DNA of 64,000 bases from Spodoptera frugiperda. Taxonomy: Eukaryota; Arthropoda; Insecta; Lepidoptera; Noctuidae. A program made the position numbers and the translations under genes. Of this stretch, positions 1-12,557 are shown piece by piece (the first letter of the stretch is position 1; the number at the start of each line of letters is the position of its first letter). The DNA lies in the NCBI RefSeq assembly GCF_023101765.2, contig NC_064237.1, positions 6,667,649 through 6,731,648 of the forward strand, in the 5' to 3' direction. Below the pieces are notes generated by a model. That model ran no database searches and was not told where the DNA came from. It saw only the letters and a list, made by a program, of their open reading frames with translations.

Positions 1-2817
1 GTTGTTCATTCTGATTAAGAAAATAAGTCGACGAAGGCCTGTTAACTTCAACCACGCATACGCCTACTCTTCTCAATCCGAATGTAAGCAACTGTTGACC
101 AATGTGGACATGTTACTGCATACTGTTACCACAGAGACCATATCAAACACTGTCTCTTCTAGTTGTCATATAGCTGTATTGAATGCAAGCGGTGCGGTTG
201 GCCAGTTATCGCGACGTCTGACATGGCCGCCCCACATCCTGTGGGCACGGCGCAGCGCACTGCAAGTGTACACCTAGCTCAAACATATCGCACCCCGCCG
301 CCAGCTATTTGACATTTGATTCAACGTCCATATTGCAACACCCCGGCAGTGTCTAGCTTACAGGCAAATCAGTTTGTATGTAGAAACGTTTCGTATTTCG
401 GTTACAGATCAGGTTTAGCCTGTTAATAGCTAACATTGCAACTAAGTAGTAATTAGCAGAATTATTTATTTAGATTAAGTATATCAGAAACTTTAAAAAT
501 GAGAAAGGTGGTGTTGTATAACCAATCAGTTTTTGTAGCATGATCACAAAATAAGTTAACTCTTTAAATTACTCAGTAAGCACACAAAAAATAGTTTCAC
601 AAGTCCCGTCTAACATTACAGTGCGTTTTAATACTGAACAAAAAATCCATCAAGCCTTTACTCACACAAAGATAATCAACACCTATTCATGTAGTGCGTT
701 TCACTTACTTTACCCACACACAGCAAACTACAACAACAAAGTAGGCATCGATTTACCGATTACACGTGTACTGGGTCCGTGGCTCCGTGCATCGCATCGC
801 CGATGATATTCAATGGAATTACCGAGAATGGTCCCTTTGTGAAAACCTAGCACCGGCGGAACAGATAGGGTACTCTACTCTACTATCTCGCATTCTCGGC
901 AGATGGGCTCTGATCTAGTTTACACATCGTGGCTCTACGCCGCGCCATTGTATGGCGAAGGCATCCCGTAAAGAAAATTCGTCACACTCGCCAAATTATG
1001 CAGATGTCAGCAATATGTTTCTAAACGCAAAAACGCCGGTTGTTATTTTTTATAACATGGACACATTTCAGATCATAACATAAAAAAGTGCTCGTGAATG
1101 CAGAAACGGAACAAAAATCGTGAATGAAAAACTAACAATGCGCTATCCGCGTTCGCACATTGTCGTATCCAATAAATGGTTATTTAAAAAAGCGGCATGT
1201 GCTAAATATTCATTTAACACTAAAATGTTTTAAAATGAAACGAGACGTCGTTATGAGAATTTCGTTTCATTGAAGCCGATATTAAAGAGAAAAGTGCTTG
1301 ATATTTTAATACGATGAAACGTTCCATATTTTATAGAAAGCGATCGGGCTTTATTACCGACTAATTAAACTCTAGGGTATATTAAGTGTGTAGGTTGTTA
1401 AACGGAGTGATTAAATACCGTAGTAGCATATTGCAGTAAGTGTTATGTACCATTAATAAATTAAACGTGGTTATTGAATACTTATTTGGAAACATTCATT
1501 TGATTTATTAAAACTCTATTAGAGAGCCTGATTTATTGAGTTACTTAATTGTGTCTTCAGTGCTTGATGGATTGAAACATTTAATCAGTTGATAAATATA
1601 AAGCCTGACAAATTGCGCAGTGTTTGTTAAAATAGAAACCCCGCCCACGTTGATCTCGATAGATTTCAGCACTAGACACGTGTCTTATCTCTTATCTAAA
1701 CTCGGGCTACATAGTAACAACAGCCCTCTACAGACAACCTTGTCCGAAGCCACACATTATACGAGCACAAAATGACTAGTTCACACGGCCTTGTGAGGTA
1801 CCTACACAGTACAGTACCTTCCGAAGAAACTTTTTGTTCTACATAGCTGTTACTGTGGGTGTACAAGGAAGAGGAAATCTAAGATCACGACTCGGACGAG
1901 CCGTTCACACGCGTGTTCACACTATTAGCAACGAACCATTAGTGTTGTCGCCACTGAATGTAGAAGCATTTTAATTGATCCGACCATTTCCACACTGAAG
2001 GATGTAATGCACATTCCCGATTAGCTTTTGTTTGCTTTGTGACCGTAGTGCGATTGTTTCTCTCCATGGACAAACGTATTTTAATTATAGTTTTATAGCT
2101 AGTCGTTTTCTCGTTGGTAATTTATGCAGTAGACATAATTATGAAGCATCATAATTGTACATGGTATGATTTTCTTTTATTTCTTCATTATTTTATTCTA
2201 ATCAAAAGGTTGTCTGCTAGAGATCGCTCTTAAGCGATTTGATATCTATTGCACCCTTAGGCCTTATTATAATTAAATCTAATAAACGTTTATACATTAA
2301 TCATGCACCTTATTAAACCATTTTAAATGATATTACAGTTACAGTATCATTCAGCATCTATAGCTATTAAACTCGTTTCCTTAGAACATAAAATCCAATC
2401 TAAACTTCTCATCATAAATTTTAAAAGTAAATAAATATTTCAATAATTTACTCACTATCATTATCGAACAGAGCTTCGTAGTTAACACCTGACCATTATA
2501 CAAAGTCCCAGCATATACACCATTACATTTAGTGTACGCAATACTACAACATACTGTACGTAATACATGAACATATTGGTAACAATATCTCGAGTTTCGG
2601 GAACCCTAATGGATTGGGCACACGGCATGTGTAGATCTGTTGTCATTTCTCATTTTTGGACACTTTTTGTACTAGGTATTCTCTGGTACTATTTGTTATA
2701 AGGTACACAATTTGTTATACTAAAAATATGCGTAAAGGGAATAGAATGTGCGGTGCTATCACTTTTTTGGTGATGCCTAATGTATATTATAAATTGTCAG
2801 TTGTAACTGGTATTTTT
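1..2817. other. Unassigned AT-rich single-copy DNA
   Basis: No gene could be supported here. The first 300 bases are richer in G+C than the rest and are open from base 2 to 277 on the plus strand. That peptide matches no family I know, begins at the window edge on a TTG and has no splice signals I trust. The stretch at 1620-1960 is also GC-balanced. The remainder is AT-rich with short chance ORFs only. Confidence 0.5.
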
Positions 2818-3053
2818 GGGTGATTTTCCACCAGATATATGCTATGTAGTTATGGTACGAAGATGTAATAGCTAAGCTGTGCAACTGTGTAACCGTTTTC
2901 ACCTTAGCCTTGGTCTTAGCTGACTTCGTTTCAACCAGAGATATGCGTTGTGTACCAATGAATATAATCATATGTGAATATAACCACCAATAGGTGGAAG
3001 CCAAACGCATCTACAGCTACATAGCATAGCATATCTCTGGTGGAAAAGCACCC
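2818..3053. mobile_element. MITE with imperfect terminal inverted repeats
   Basis: The left end reads gggtgattttccaccagata and continues to tgctatgtag. The right end, read on the minus strand, is gggtgcttttccaccagaga and continues to tatgctatgctatgtagct. The two ends form imperfect inverted repeats of about 35 bp around an internal segment of about 165 bp with no coding capacity. An internal copy of 'accagagatatgcg' lies near 2935. From memory this end sequence is a common short DNA-transposon end in Lepidoptera; the superfamily is not known to me. I could not define a target-site duplication with confidence. Confidence 0.75.
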
Positions 3054-5565
3054 TTCAATGTGTGAGATTTACTTCTCTACAATATGATAGAGGAAAAGTA
3101 AAAATTGTATTTCGATTTAGTACTCACAAAAAAATCTATGTAGGTTTAATGCGCATAACTGTTACGAAATATTTGAACAATATATTGCATTTATTTATTT
3201 ATACTAAAACAAATCGATGTTTTATGTAAAACTAAATATCGGAAGAACAATGGCCCGTTTTGTTTCCACTGTTACACGTCACGCTCCGGGAGTTTATTTA
3301 TTATTTTATAATAGGCCACTAGTTTTATTGTAGCCTGACTTTGTGTACAATATTGAATAACAATAATACATAGTTAGTTGACGGTAATAAAGTGGTATAA
3401 AGTAAATGAAAATAATGCAATTTGTTTATTTTAAGTCTTTTGTTGAAAATGCTAGGGAAAGATTTTCAGGATATTCGGAAACGATTAATCTTTTTTATTT
3501 ATGCATAAAATTTTCCATTGAGTAGTAAATGTAGACAAAAGTCAACCTTATAGTCTTATCTTAATTTTGGGTTCAACAACACCAACATTACAATTTTTTT
3601 AAATGTTAAACTCAATAATTGATATTTTAACACACCCAGGATTCGAGAATCATGTGAATCCATTCAAAATTATTTGCAAGTTGCAACCCCTTAGTTTAGG
3701 AAAGCTCAACCTCTATAACAAAACCATTTTAGACAACGTTGCAACAGGGTATCTCAGTTCTGAGAATGGGTCGGATCAAATGTACGGGTTTATACTGTAT
3801 GGTTGCTACCTCCACTATAAGTCTTTGGATGTGCTAACACACCTAACACTATGTTTTCGAACATTCTAGGTATTCGAAACATTCTCTATATCCCAAAAGC
3901 GGTGAAGTTTCTGCCAGGCAAGGTTAGTTACATTAAAAACTTATTGACTTTCCCTTAAAATTGAATTAAAATTTTAAACACAACAAATATGGATTTATTA
4001 TACTCTACTTATCACGATAATATTAAAAATCTTGATTAATATAAAATTGAGACCAACCACCAAGAGTGTAGCAGTTTCCACAAAATTTTCGGTATCTTAA
4101 GCTGAATACCATAGCCTTTTCCGAACAAGTAATCCATGCTTCAACAATGGACATATTCCGCTTGATGATGAAAGTAAACATTTACTAGTTTTACTCGTTA
4201 TTGTCAATCACTGTTCTATTCCAAGAAAACACGACAATACGGAACCTCTGTGACACAGTTTACGTAGTAATTCCGCGAAATAAATTGGGGCCACGATAAG
4301 CGCTCCTTTTGACGAGCCCTGTATGGCTGTACGGATTAGGACGTGAAAAATGATAGCTTACTCGTAGGTACATTTTGTGATGACACACGATTATAGGTGC
4401 GTGATGCGTGACATGCCCATCATCTTCAAATGGTTTAAGGTTCTCCCTTTTTCGTTCGGAGGTCAGTGAACTTTATATTAGGCACTATGAATGTAATGTT
4501 CCATTTTTAGACACGTTCTTTTATTCTTATTTTTTTGTTTGGTGCTAAAACAACTTATTCAATTCCAATTTTTAATTTGGAGTACGTTAATTCATTGCTA
4601 TATCCCTATCTACTTTTACTCTTTTATTAAAACAATAAAAAAGATTTATACATTATATTGTACGCAGTGCGAATAGGTATAACCTTTTTTAGCTTCAGCG
4701 TCGCCTCGGGTCGTGCCTAAATAAAAATACAAAGCCAGGCTAAATCACTCGTCGGTCGTGTGCCTATTTGGCCAAATCCACCCAAAACCGTGAGTGGATG
4801 TGTACTGGGGTGACATGTGTCAAAATTCACAATTTAGAGCGCTTTTTACAATGTTTATTGTTATGCTAAAGTATTAGCTTTTGAATACCTGTATTTTTGT
4901 TTGGTAGCTAGAAATTAAAAATGTTTCGAATGGTTGTCCAGGAATACGTTCATTATTTAAGCATCAGTTGTATAAAAATAAAATCTACAAATAAATAATT
5001 ACAAACATTAAACACGATTCAATGTGTGAACCACACTGATTGATCTTTAATAAATAAAAATTTAAGGCAGAAATAGAGACAATTTCTACAAAAATAAGTT
5101 GTCTTGATTCCTCTGTGACGGCAACAATCCCGCCTCCCTTGCCCGAACGCGGCAAATAAGTTGAGTAAAATATCTTGTAAACATACTAGATGGATGTAGG
5201 TAGCACATCTGTTTCATCTCGCTGCGTCTTGGGGTTCGCGCACAATTAGTCACAGGATGTTTACATACAAGACTGTTTACCTCTTCAGTCGGCGTACCTA
5301 AGCGGTTTCGCTCGGCAAAATTACTGGGGCGACAAAATGAAATGTTAAATTGTGTCTACTTACAGACTTGAGCAATTTCAGCTCGTGAACTTGTTAAGGT
5401 AATGTATGGTACAACATTTCTACCTTTTCTGCTTTCTAATATATCTTACAAGAAACCTCTGAGAGAGGAATAAGAGCATCTTTTATTGGCGACTAAACTG
5501 TGATACCTTGTCAAGCAACAAGATTGTGGTCTTTCACGGTTTTCCTTAAGAAGAAAACTTTTTTT
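3054..5565. other. Unassigned intergenic or intronic DNA
   Basis: No supported gene. An 88-codon open frame at 3603-3869 (plus) has no recognisable motif and biased AT-rich composition, so it is probably chance. The blocks at 4240-4340, 4690-4830 and 5110-5340 are GC-balanced, lack ORFs and do not look repetitive. They are the sort of blocks that may be conserved non-coding sequence, but that needs a cross-species alignment. Confidence 0.4.
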
Positions 5566-5680
5566 ATGGAATAGGGGGCAAATGAGCAGACGTGTCACCT
5601 GATGGTAAGTGATCAGCGCTGCCCATGGAAACCCGCAACACCAGAGGCATCACAGGTGCGTTGCTGAACTTTAAAACTTT
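5566..5680 (-). repeat. SINE-like or LINE 3'-end repeat (CATCAGGTG family)
   Basis: Starts with a T-rich run and 'atggaatagggggcaaatga', followed by 'gtcacctgatggtaagtgat' and 'acccgcaacaccagaggcat'. Read on the minus strand this is the familiar lepidopteran repeat with 'gcccatgg' and 'cttaccatcaggtgac', ending in an A-rich tail. It probably shares its end with a non-LTR retrotransposon. A second member in the opposite orientation lies at 53515-53645. Confidence 0.75.
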
Positions 5681-6061
5681 TTTTAAAGCAATGATTACTT
5701 ATAAGATAGTGATGATAACGATGATGCAGTATCAAACAGCTTAAAGATGTGACATCGCCGTTTCATTGCGCGGTCCATTACACATCCTTATCCTAAACCT
5801 ATTGATCATTTAACCAGTACACTCGTACCTACGAGTTTGATAAACTATCTTTTGTTTTTATCTTGAACAATGAACCATTATTTATAAACACTACAAAACA
5901 AAGATGGGTTTGATTTGAATTTGTTGGTTGAATTAGTCGACTGTTTATCGCGGAAGTTAATTATTGTTGATAATTGTCATGTCAAAAGAAACATATGAAA
6001 CTGTGGGTTGGTAATAGGCATGATGTCGGGGTATGAAAATTAAAAATCTATTTATAGTGGG

Positions 6062-6190
6062 TTTACCGGGGCTCTGGATCGACAAGCAGGAGTAGGAACA
6101 AGACAGTTTTTAGTCAATAAGTGTTTGACACACCCTCTCGCCTAACCCTGGCGAGAGAAGTCACTGGATGATTTTACACCCTTAAAAAAA
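6062..6190 (+). repeat. Lepidopteran A-tailed SINE-like repeat, copy 1
   Basis: Contains 'accggggctctgg', 'caggagtaggaacaagacag', 'ttttagtcaataagtgtttg', 'ccctctcgcc', 'gcgagagaagtcactggatg' and a short A tail at 6184-6190. Two other members with the same order of blocks occur at 27789-27850 and 45515-45633. All three lie in the same orientation. It encodes nothing, and the A tail indicates retroposition. This is the most complete copy at its 5' side. Confidence 0.8.
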
Positions 6191-6957
6191 TACGTCAGCT
6201 AAGATAAAGAAAAAATATAAGACACGATTTTTTTCTGCCATAAAATATAACAATACTTAGATAAAACGAATCAAAGTTTAGAAGTGGGAGCAGAATACAA
6301 GACGGACATTAAAATTAGTCATCTACCCTATTGATTTAAGCCAGTCTCTAACTATCTAAGGAGGTCTCTCATTTCGCTCCGAAAACAATACAAAAAATAG
6401 ATGATCTACCATTGTTTACTAGTGTACCATGAAATAGGAAATCATTATGGCAAGTCACGTACGATGGTTTATTAACTCATCAGTTGATCGCATTATCGCA
6501 GGTTGATCCATGCCAATCGATACAGCTTGATGCAGTTACATTCACCGTCAGCGATGATTGGACGATATCCAAATTAGCATCAACCGAACCCATTAACTCA
6601 ACTAATGATAAAATGTTTATGCAAATTGAAAATTTTACTCGCAAACATAGTTTGGAACTCGAAAATAGTATCGGATTAATTACCGAATAGTTTTGTGACA
6701 ATTTGATGAACAAAATACATAATACGGCTGCTTTTTTCAAAGCGGTGGTTTTAATGTTATTATACAAGGGAAAATTGATCAAGATTAATTTTCAAGAAAC
6801 CTAATATCTAACTGCGAGATTTATACACAAAAGGACATCAACCACTTTGTATGGCGTTTGGGCTTGGACATGAACATGAAAATATTGTACTATTTTTTAC
6901 TTTATTGAGCGGCTTACAGTACAAAGAAAACGTATAGATAAGAAACTTTGTATCAAA
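6191..6957. other. Unassigned DNA with overlapping short ORFs
   Basis: The segment 6480-6782 is open on both strands (68 codons plus, 100 codons minus), and neither peptide has a recognisable domain. The plus reading has a fairly balanced amino-acid composition and could be an exon, but no convincing splice sites frame it. I do not call a gene. Confidence 0.3.
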
Positions 6958-7268
6958 TTAATAATTAAACATAATATATGAAAAAACTTCAACACTTATA
7001 ATAAATCGTTTATTTGGGAAACTATTCATTTTCATAAATTGCAGTATAACTCGCTGCACTTCCACAAGATTAACATTGTGTCTTCTCCTGTGAATGATTT
7101 CAGTTCCACAATTGACACAACATATAGATTCACTAGGCAAAATCGGAAAGTCCAAGTTTACGGGGTCGTCGTCATGTAAAGCGGCTTCCTTGCCAGGGTT
7201 AACGTTTGAGCGGGTACTGAGTCTAAGAGTGAGCCGGGGTCATCGGATAGAAAATCACCAGAATCCAT
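6958..7268 (-). pseudogene. Frameshifted coding relic with a CxxCG motif
   Basis: From an ATG at 7268 the minus strand reads an acidic N-terminus (MDSGDFLSDDPGSLLDSV) that runs into a stop at about 7159. The adjacent frame then continues with DDDPVNLDFPILPSESICC, a CVNCG motif and HRRRHNVNLVEVQRVILQFM, ending at 6958. Joining the two would need one frameshift near 7190-7220. The composition (acidic start, paired cysteines, basic stretch, hydrophobic end) looks protein-like, but I do not recognise the family. It may be a decayed transposon or host-gene exon. Shared 5' context with other copies would support the transposon view. Confidence 0.3.
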
Positions 7269-10200
7269 TTTGAATAGCACAGTCGTCAAAAATAGCCAAA
7301 ATCGAAATAATATTCACAATATAATACGAAAAAGAACTGTCACAAAACTGTTGTCAGTGTCACCAATAATAACAATAATCAATTACAAAACTGTTTTTAT
7401 TCTTATTTAATATTATTTATATTTACACTCCCGAATAGAAATCAAAATTCATTAAATATTATTATTAAATTATTTGTGAACTTATTTTTTCTCAATACAG
7501 CTGTTCAAAACTCTAGCCCATTTTGGTTGATGTCCTTTATGAATGTAAAATAAATCGCTTTCACTGATAGGTAGTAGCAATACATAGATTTCAAGAAATC
7601 GGAAAAAATCTCAACTGCATTCAATAGCAACGATTTTCGATATAAGAGTAAAGCATTTGAATTTCTTACGAGAAGTGTTGTCTATTGTAGTGTATTTTGT
7701 TTTCTCGCCCAATTCACCGTGTTGATGCCACTGGGGATACATTCACGAACATATCTCTTTGGATTTACGGATTTATCTGGCATTGTTTCGCGAAACCGTT
7801 CTTTTGTTGGTCTTCTACAAACACGATCCGGACTCCATCAGATCACAAAAGCAAACCGAATAAACTTACTAAATCATAAACATACAGCTTTTTATATAAT
7901 AGTTGATTACTTCAAGTGAATTGAAAAACTGCATTACGTGATCGTATTACGTGTGTACTCATAAATATAACCAACAAAATACTCTTCCATTTCCTAATAG
8001 TAATAATATTGAGAACAAAGTCTGCCCGTATCATTTTACTAACATTTTATTAAGGTAAGGCTCAGGTAAGATCCTTATTTATACACATATATTAGCTGTC
8101 TTTGTGGGCGTAGATGACAATGAAAAAAGCACGTCCCTTCTGCCGAAGGTACCTACAGAGCCTTTCAAATCGAACCCCAGGGTTGCGCTCTATTGGGATC
8201 CTTTTGGGACGTACGATCGCCTTCGTGGCTGATTTTTTTGTACCAATTTACAAGCATAACACAGCTGCTGAATGAACACAACCAGATGTGACCAAGATTT
8301 ATTTTGTTCAGAATCACGGTAACAGAATATTTATTGTATGTTAACATTGGGAAGAGTTGGTAATGAGATACGGCCATATGGAACTTGAAAAAAAAGGTAC
8401 GTCGTAATATTGATACAATTGCTTTTTTGTTTTAATCTCAAACATAACGAATGAAACAACATAGGCTTAACCTAATGAAAATAAAGTCTTCAGTTGATTC
8501 GATTAAATCGATTTGCACAAATGGATGAGTAGCAAAAACGAAAAAGAAGAACGGTTTATAGGCAGTTAAAAGTAAGTAAATTACGTTTCGATGGACGGTC
8601 TCCGTCCGTATAACTGTCGACAAATTGATGGACCCTCGTCCTCGATCTAATACGGACTGAGTGGAAACAGTTCGAAATTCTAACCACTCAGACACGTTTG
8701 ATTGAGATGCTGGGTGCACACGGACGTTTATGACACTGGAGTTCTACAAACGTGCACAACATACATTTTTATGGAGCATACGAAAACTTGGCAAGGAAAT
8801 ACTGTTTACAGCAGTTTTATACCTTGTGTACACGTGCCGGTGATTCGCTAGTTTATACATCAAATTAAGGCGGTCCGGTGTACAGCTTACCGAAATAGTT
8901 GTTATAGTTTTCACATTAAAACTGAGGGGTATTTTCGGAAATCTAATTTTATCTTGAATCGATTCTTTCTATTCACCTTGCGTGTATTTCTCTGGAAGAC
9001 GTCAAAGGAATAACCAAGCAAAGTTATCTTTACAAATCCAACAAGTTCAATAGTTGAAATCGAAAGTACTAAACCAATCAGATCAACAGCTTAACGAAAT
9101 AGAGCAATTGGATTAAACCAAATTACCGAGCTGCTTGAAATCTCTCTGATTGAAATAATAAATTTCGTCGGGTTGCTACGTTACAGCAACTTCAATTTTC
9201 TTGAAGCGAATTGCGCCGGTCTCGAAGTGATATCTATTTAAAGTGCGTCTCGAGAAGCATCGCAGAGTGTCGCCGGCCTATTCGGATATTCGTGGCTCTC
9301 AATTCAATTTGCCATAACGCTTCGGGGTGATGAAAAATTTCCCTTCCAAATTATGAATTTGATACCACCGTCACGCACTTCATCAATTAAATTACGACCA
9401 AGAATTTGTTTGCGACTTATTAAATTCGTCGCCCCGTTCGTAATGAATAATGAAAGTTAAGAAAATAGGATTTAGAAACTCCCAGCTTTAAAGGCGTCAG
9501 GTGAAAGGAATTTTCACCTATTTGTGTTAAAATTCTCTTTAACTACGGAGACAGATAGTGATGTCAGCGAGAATTAACTCGGTCTATGATTCAAAGACCC
9601 ACTGACAAGATATTAATTGGTGCGGCAGTATCAGGATTACACTCTATAGTGCTGATCGACAAATTTAGAACAAAAGGGTGACAAAGTGTTCACGTTAACA
9701 AAACTAAGCTCCTAATTAAAGGACTGTACTGCTGTTGGTACATCGCCAAGAATGTAATCTTAAAAAAGACACGGAATTGTTTGTGTTCAGTCAGATAGGA
9801 TCATAAAATGTTTACAAGTGGTTGATTTTGTTATTCTGTCGAGAAGAAAGTGAAACGAGATATGAATATAAATTGACTTTTAAATTAAAATATAAAACAA
9901 TGCGACTGGCTAAAGTGGCCTTATTTCGGTCCTTAGGAAGTTTATGTTTGTGGTCACTGCAGTGGCAATGAGGAAAACGAAGCCGTCGGCAAGCGTTGAG
10001 CAAAACGATATCAGGAGCCCGAGGGATTATCGGTATGCTATTAATCATCCGGCTAGGTATTGACGCTGTGCGCGGCACTAGACGGGTTCCGAGTCTGTAA
10101 TCCTACCGATGCCGAGGATTATACCTAGAGATGGCGTTATACCTCAAGCTAAAGCCCCCACAATCCTCTAGAGGCCACCTTCTTTGCCAAATTGAAAAAT

Positions 10201-10337
10201 CCTGTGTTGTTTTTGTCCAAGGACGGGAACGTTGGGGACGCTGGCTTGTTTTTATGTTCGCTGGCTTTTGTGCCGGTTTATCATTATTTATTTACTTACC
10301 CTACAATATTAACTCGGTTATTCTTGACTAATGGACC
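7269..10337. other. Unassigned DNA with GC-balanced islands
   Basis: No gene is supported. At 7690-7880 both strands have short open frames; the minus reading includes RTKERFRETMPDKSVNPKRY-like text broken by stops, which could be another decayed coding scrap. The block 9100-9450 is compositionally balanced, repeat-free by eye and non-coding, so it is a candidate regulatory or conserved non-coding block. The block 9950-10140 is similar. Confidence 0.35.
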
Positions 10338-10749
10338 AAGATCCCAGGGCCCCCAGACGTTACTTATTTTTGAAGTAACGAATTTTACGGTATAGATACT
10401 CTTCCATGTGTTTAAGAGTGTGTGTGTAGTAACTAGTTTGACTAGGCGGCCCGTTCACAGGTAGCAGGTAGAAAAGGTAGACAAAAACATAACTTACTTT
10501 TGTTAAATTCGAAGTGCTGATTTTTATATATGTCACAGAGAATATTATTAAAAATAAATATTTCATATTGACAGACCGTTTCTGTGGGCGGTAATTCCTC
10601 CCAGACGCTTCAAACCTCATAAAAAAATTACCGAACTTTTGTTATATTCGAAGTCTTCCAATTTATATATGATGTTTGGGGGACTATTTTAATACCTTTT
10701 GTCTACAGCTAGACCAATCCGAAGGGCCAAACATTCTCCCAGACACAAT
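10338..10749 (-). repeat. Left arm of the 412-bp inverted repeat pair
   Basis: This arm is the reverse complement of 12558-12969 at 403 of 412 positions. All nine differences lie in the outer portion (10338-10513). The inner 236 bp or so are identical to the partner. On the minus strand the arm carries a TATATAAAT-like box, an 86-codon ORF and a GTAAGT splice-donor-like site. Confidence 0.9.
10360..10620 (-). other. 86-codon ORF inside the left inverted-repeat arm
   Basis: The frame opens with MRFEASGRNYRPQKRSVN. It then reaches a second Met followed by a hydrophobic stretch (KYLFLIIFSVTYI) resembling a signal peptide. A perfect GTAAGT lies just after codons for ...STSNLTK, so the real product, if any, may be a short first exon that is spliced. 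The partner ORF in the right arm differs at six residues, and seven of the eight nucleotide differences inside the ORF fall in changed codons, so the full 86-residue reading is not under obvious protein constraint. I do not recognise any homologue. Confidence 0.3.
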
Positions 10750-11501
10750 TCAAATTTTTATTAAGCTCCCCGAAACAATTAATTTTTAGGTAGATTTTTA
10801 GAAATCTAACTATTGCATTAGTCCTCATGGTGGAATTTTCACCTGATTTTGCTATCATGTGTTATAATTAGTCAAGTAAGTTCCAAAAATACCATTGGTT
10901 AAAAAATTTATATATGTATGTAATATAACCCAGCCTTGTCATCAGGATATCTTGAATGTTTTCAACCGATCTTGATGAAACTTGGTACACCTATTTTTTG
11001 GGTAATTACCTAGGTCGAGTTCGAAGATGAGCAAAATCGGTCAATTAGTTTAGAAATGGCGGCCATTTAACTTACTTTAACCGTAAATAACTTTTGATTG
11101 ACAAAAAAAAGCTCATTTATGAAAACTTCATGTTGAAGCTGATTAAATTACCTTTAATTTGACCTCTAACACTGATACTTTATAATGATTTTTATTAGTT
11201 TTATAGTTCATCCAAAAATTTAAAAATAATGAAAACTTTTAAATTTTTTAAAAAGAATAATTCTTCACATAAATATTTGTTATTCAACAAATTAAATAAC
11301 AGAAATGGAGAAAATTTCATATAACATTAAATCTACCTTCCATTTCGGGTGAGGCTGAATGGCATTTTTTTGCCTACAAAGGGTTTGTTTTCAACAACAA
11401 ATTATTGAGTTAAATAACAATTTATTATTTTTATATTTATACAAAAATATAGAAATGCAGTAGAAATATATGTATATACATATAATAATAATATAATAAT
11501 A

Positions 11502-11933
11502 ATGAGGTTGTACATCCCGCGGAAGTGTGGGGGTCGAGGCTTATTAAATGCTAAGACCCTTCATAACCGTGAGGTGTGCAACCTCAGGGAATATTTCCTG
11601 AAAGTAAACGAGGGTATGCATCGAGAAGTAGCGGCAGTGGACAATGGATTCACTCCACTATCTTTAGCAAAAGAGAACTGGCGCAAACCTGTGGTACTAA
11701 GCGTCAATGACGGCAAGGAGGTATGGCATAGCAAGGAGCTCCACGGACGCTTCTTCCGGGCCCTTCATGGACCCAGTTTAGATTTTCTGGCGTCCGTATC
11801 TTGGCTACGATTCAGTAATCTCTTTGGAGAAACTGAAGGATATGTCTGTGCAATTATGGACGAAGTTATCCTTACGAATAACTACCGGAAATATATTATT
11901 AAGGATGGGACCGTTGACATATGTCGGGCATAG
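11502..11933 (+). pseudogene. R2-like non-LTR reverse transcriptase, C-terminal fragment
   Basis: A 143-codon open frame begins MRLYIPRKCGGRGLLNAKTL. It then has the WHSKELHGRFFRALHGPSLD block, the SWLRFSNLFGETEGYVCAIM block and DGTVDICRA at its end. From family knowledge this is the region after the polymerase fingers and palm in R2-type (restriction-like endonuclease) retrotransposons: 'P R K x GGRGL', 'KxLHG.F', 'ETEGF' and the first Cys of a CxxC...H...C zinc motif. The catalytic palm, the rest of the zinc motif and the endonuclease are missing. The frame ends in TAG straight after CRA, where the second Cys is expected. An ATT/AAT microsatellite (11483-11502) directly precedes the ATG. 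It sits inside the 412-bp inverted repeats, so it was inserted in or captured by that element. Confidence 0.75.
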
Positions 11934-12557
11934 TTTTACAGAACTGTGAAGAATATAAGTATATATTAGTTTGTATATGTTACTAAAGCAACCACGATCT
12001 TTCAGATTAAGTAACACCACGCATTATCAAAGGCGCCGGAAATGTCTACTACATATTTGTGCTCAGATAAAGTCACTGTGGTTCGGGCAGAGAGAGCCGC
12101 GTCTACAGTAGATTTACCCACATAATTAAAGGTTTTTTAAGAGTGATAATTGAACGACGTTTTTTATTCTAAAAAAACATCGACTACCCATCCATCGTAG
12201 CAGTACATCCCATCACTAAACACGACTATGGCTTTACGTTATACGCATAACACTTTACTTTATTTTTCATTTCATTAGATTTTATTTAAAGACTAGAACA
12301 TTCCGGTTGGTTTTAATTTAATTAACTACACTTTCGAATGATTTAACATAGTACGAATGTGATACAGTTAAAATACTAAGGCATAATTTTTAAATTGCAG
12401 CAACTTTCAAGAGTGATACTAAACGTTGCTGAATCTGTCAGCCGCACCTTGTTACGGCGCAAAGGGTATAGAGTAGTTCTGAAAACAATATATTGCTCTC
12501 GCTCACGCTCAAGCGCTTGCATAATCCCCCTACGCTCGTACTTACAGCGGAACTTTC

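Noticed and set aside
10338..10749. Solo LTR interpretation of each 412-bp arm
   Set aside because: The ends are not TG...CA, no target duplication flanks either copy, and no primer-binding site or polypurine tract was seen.
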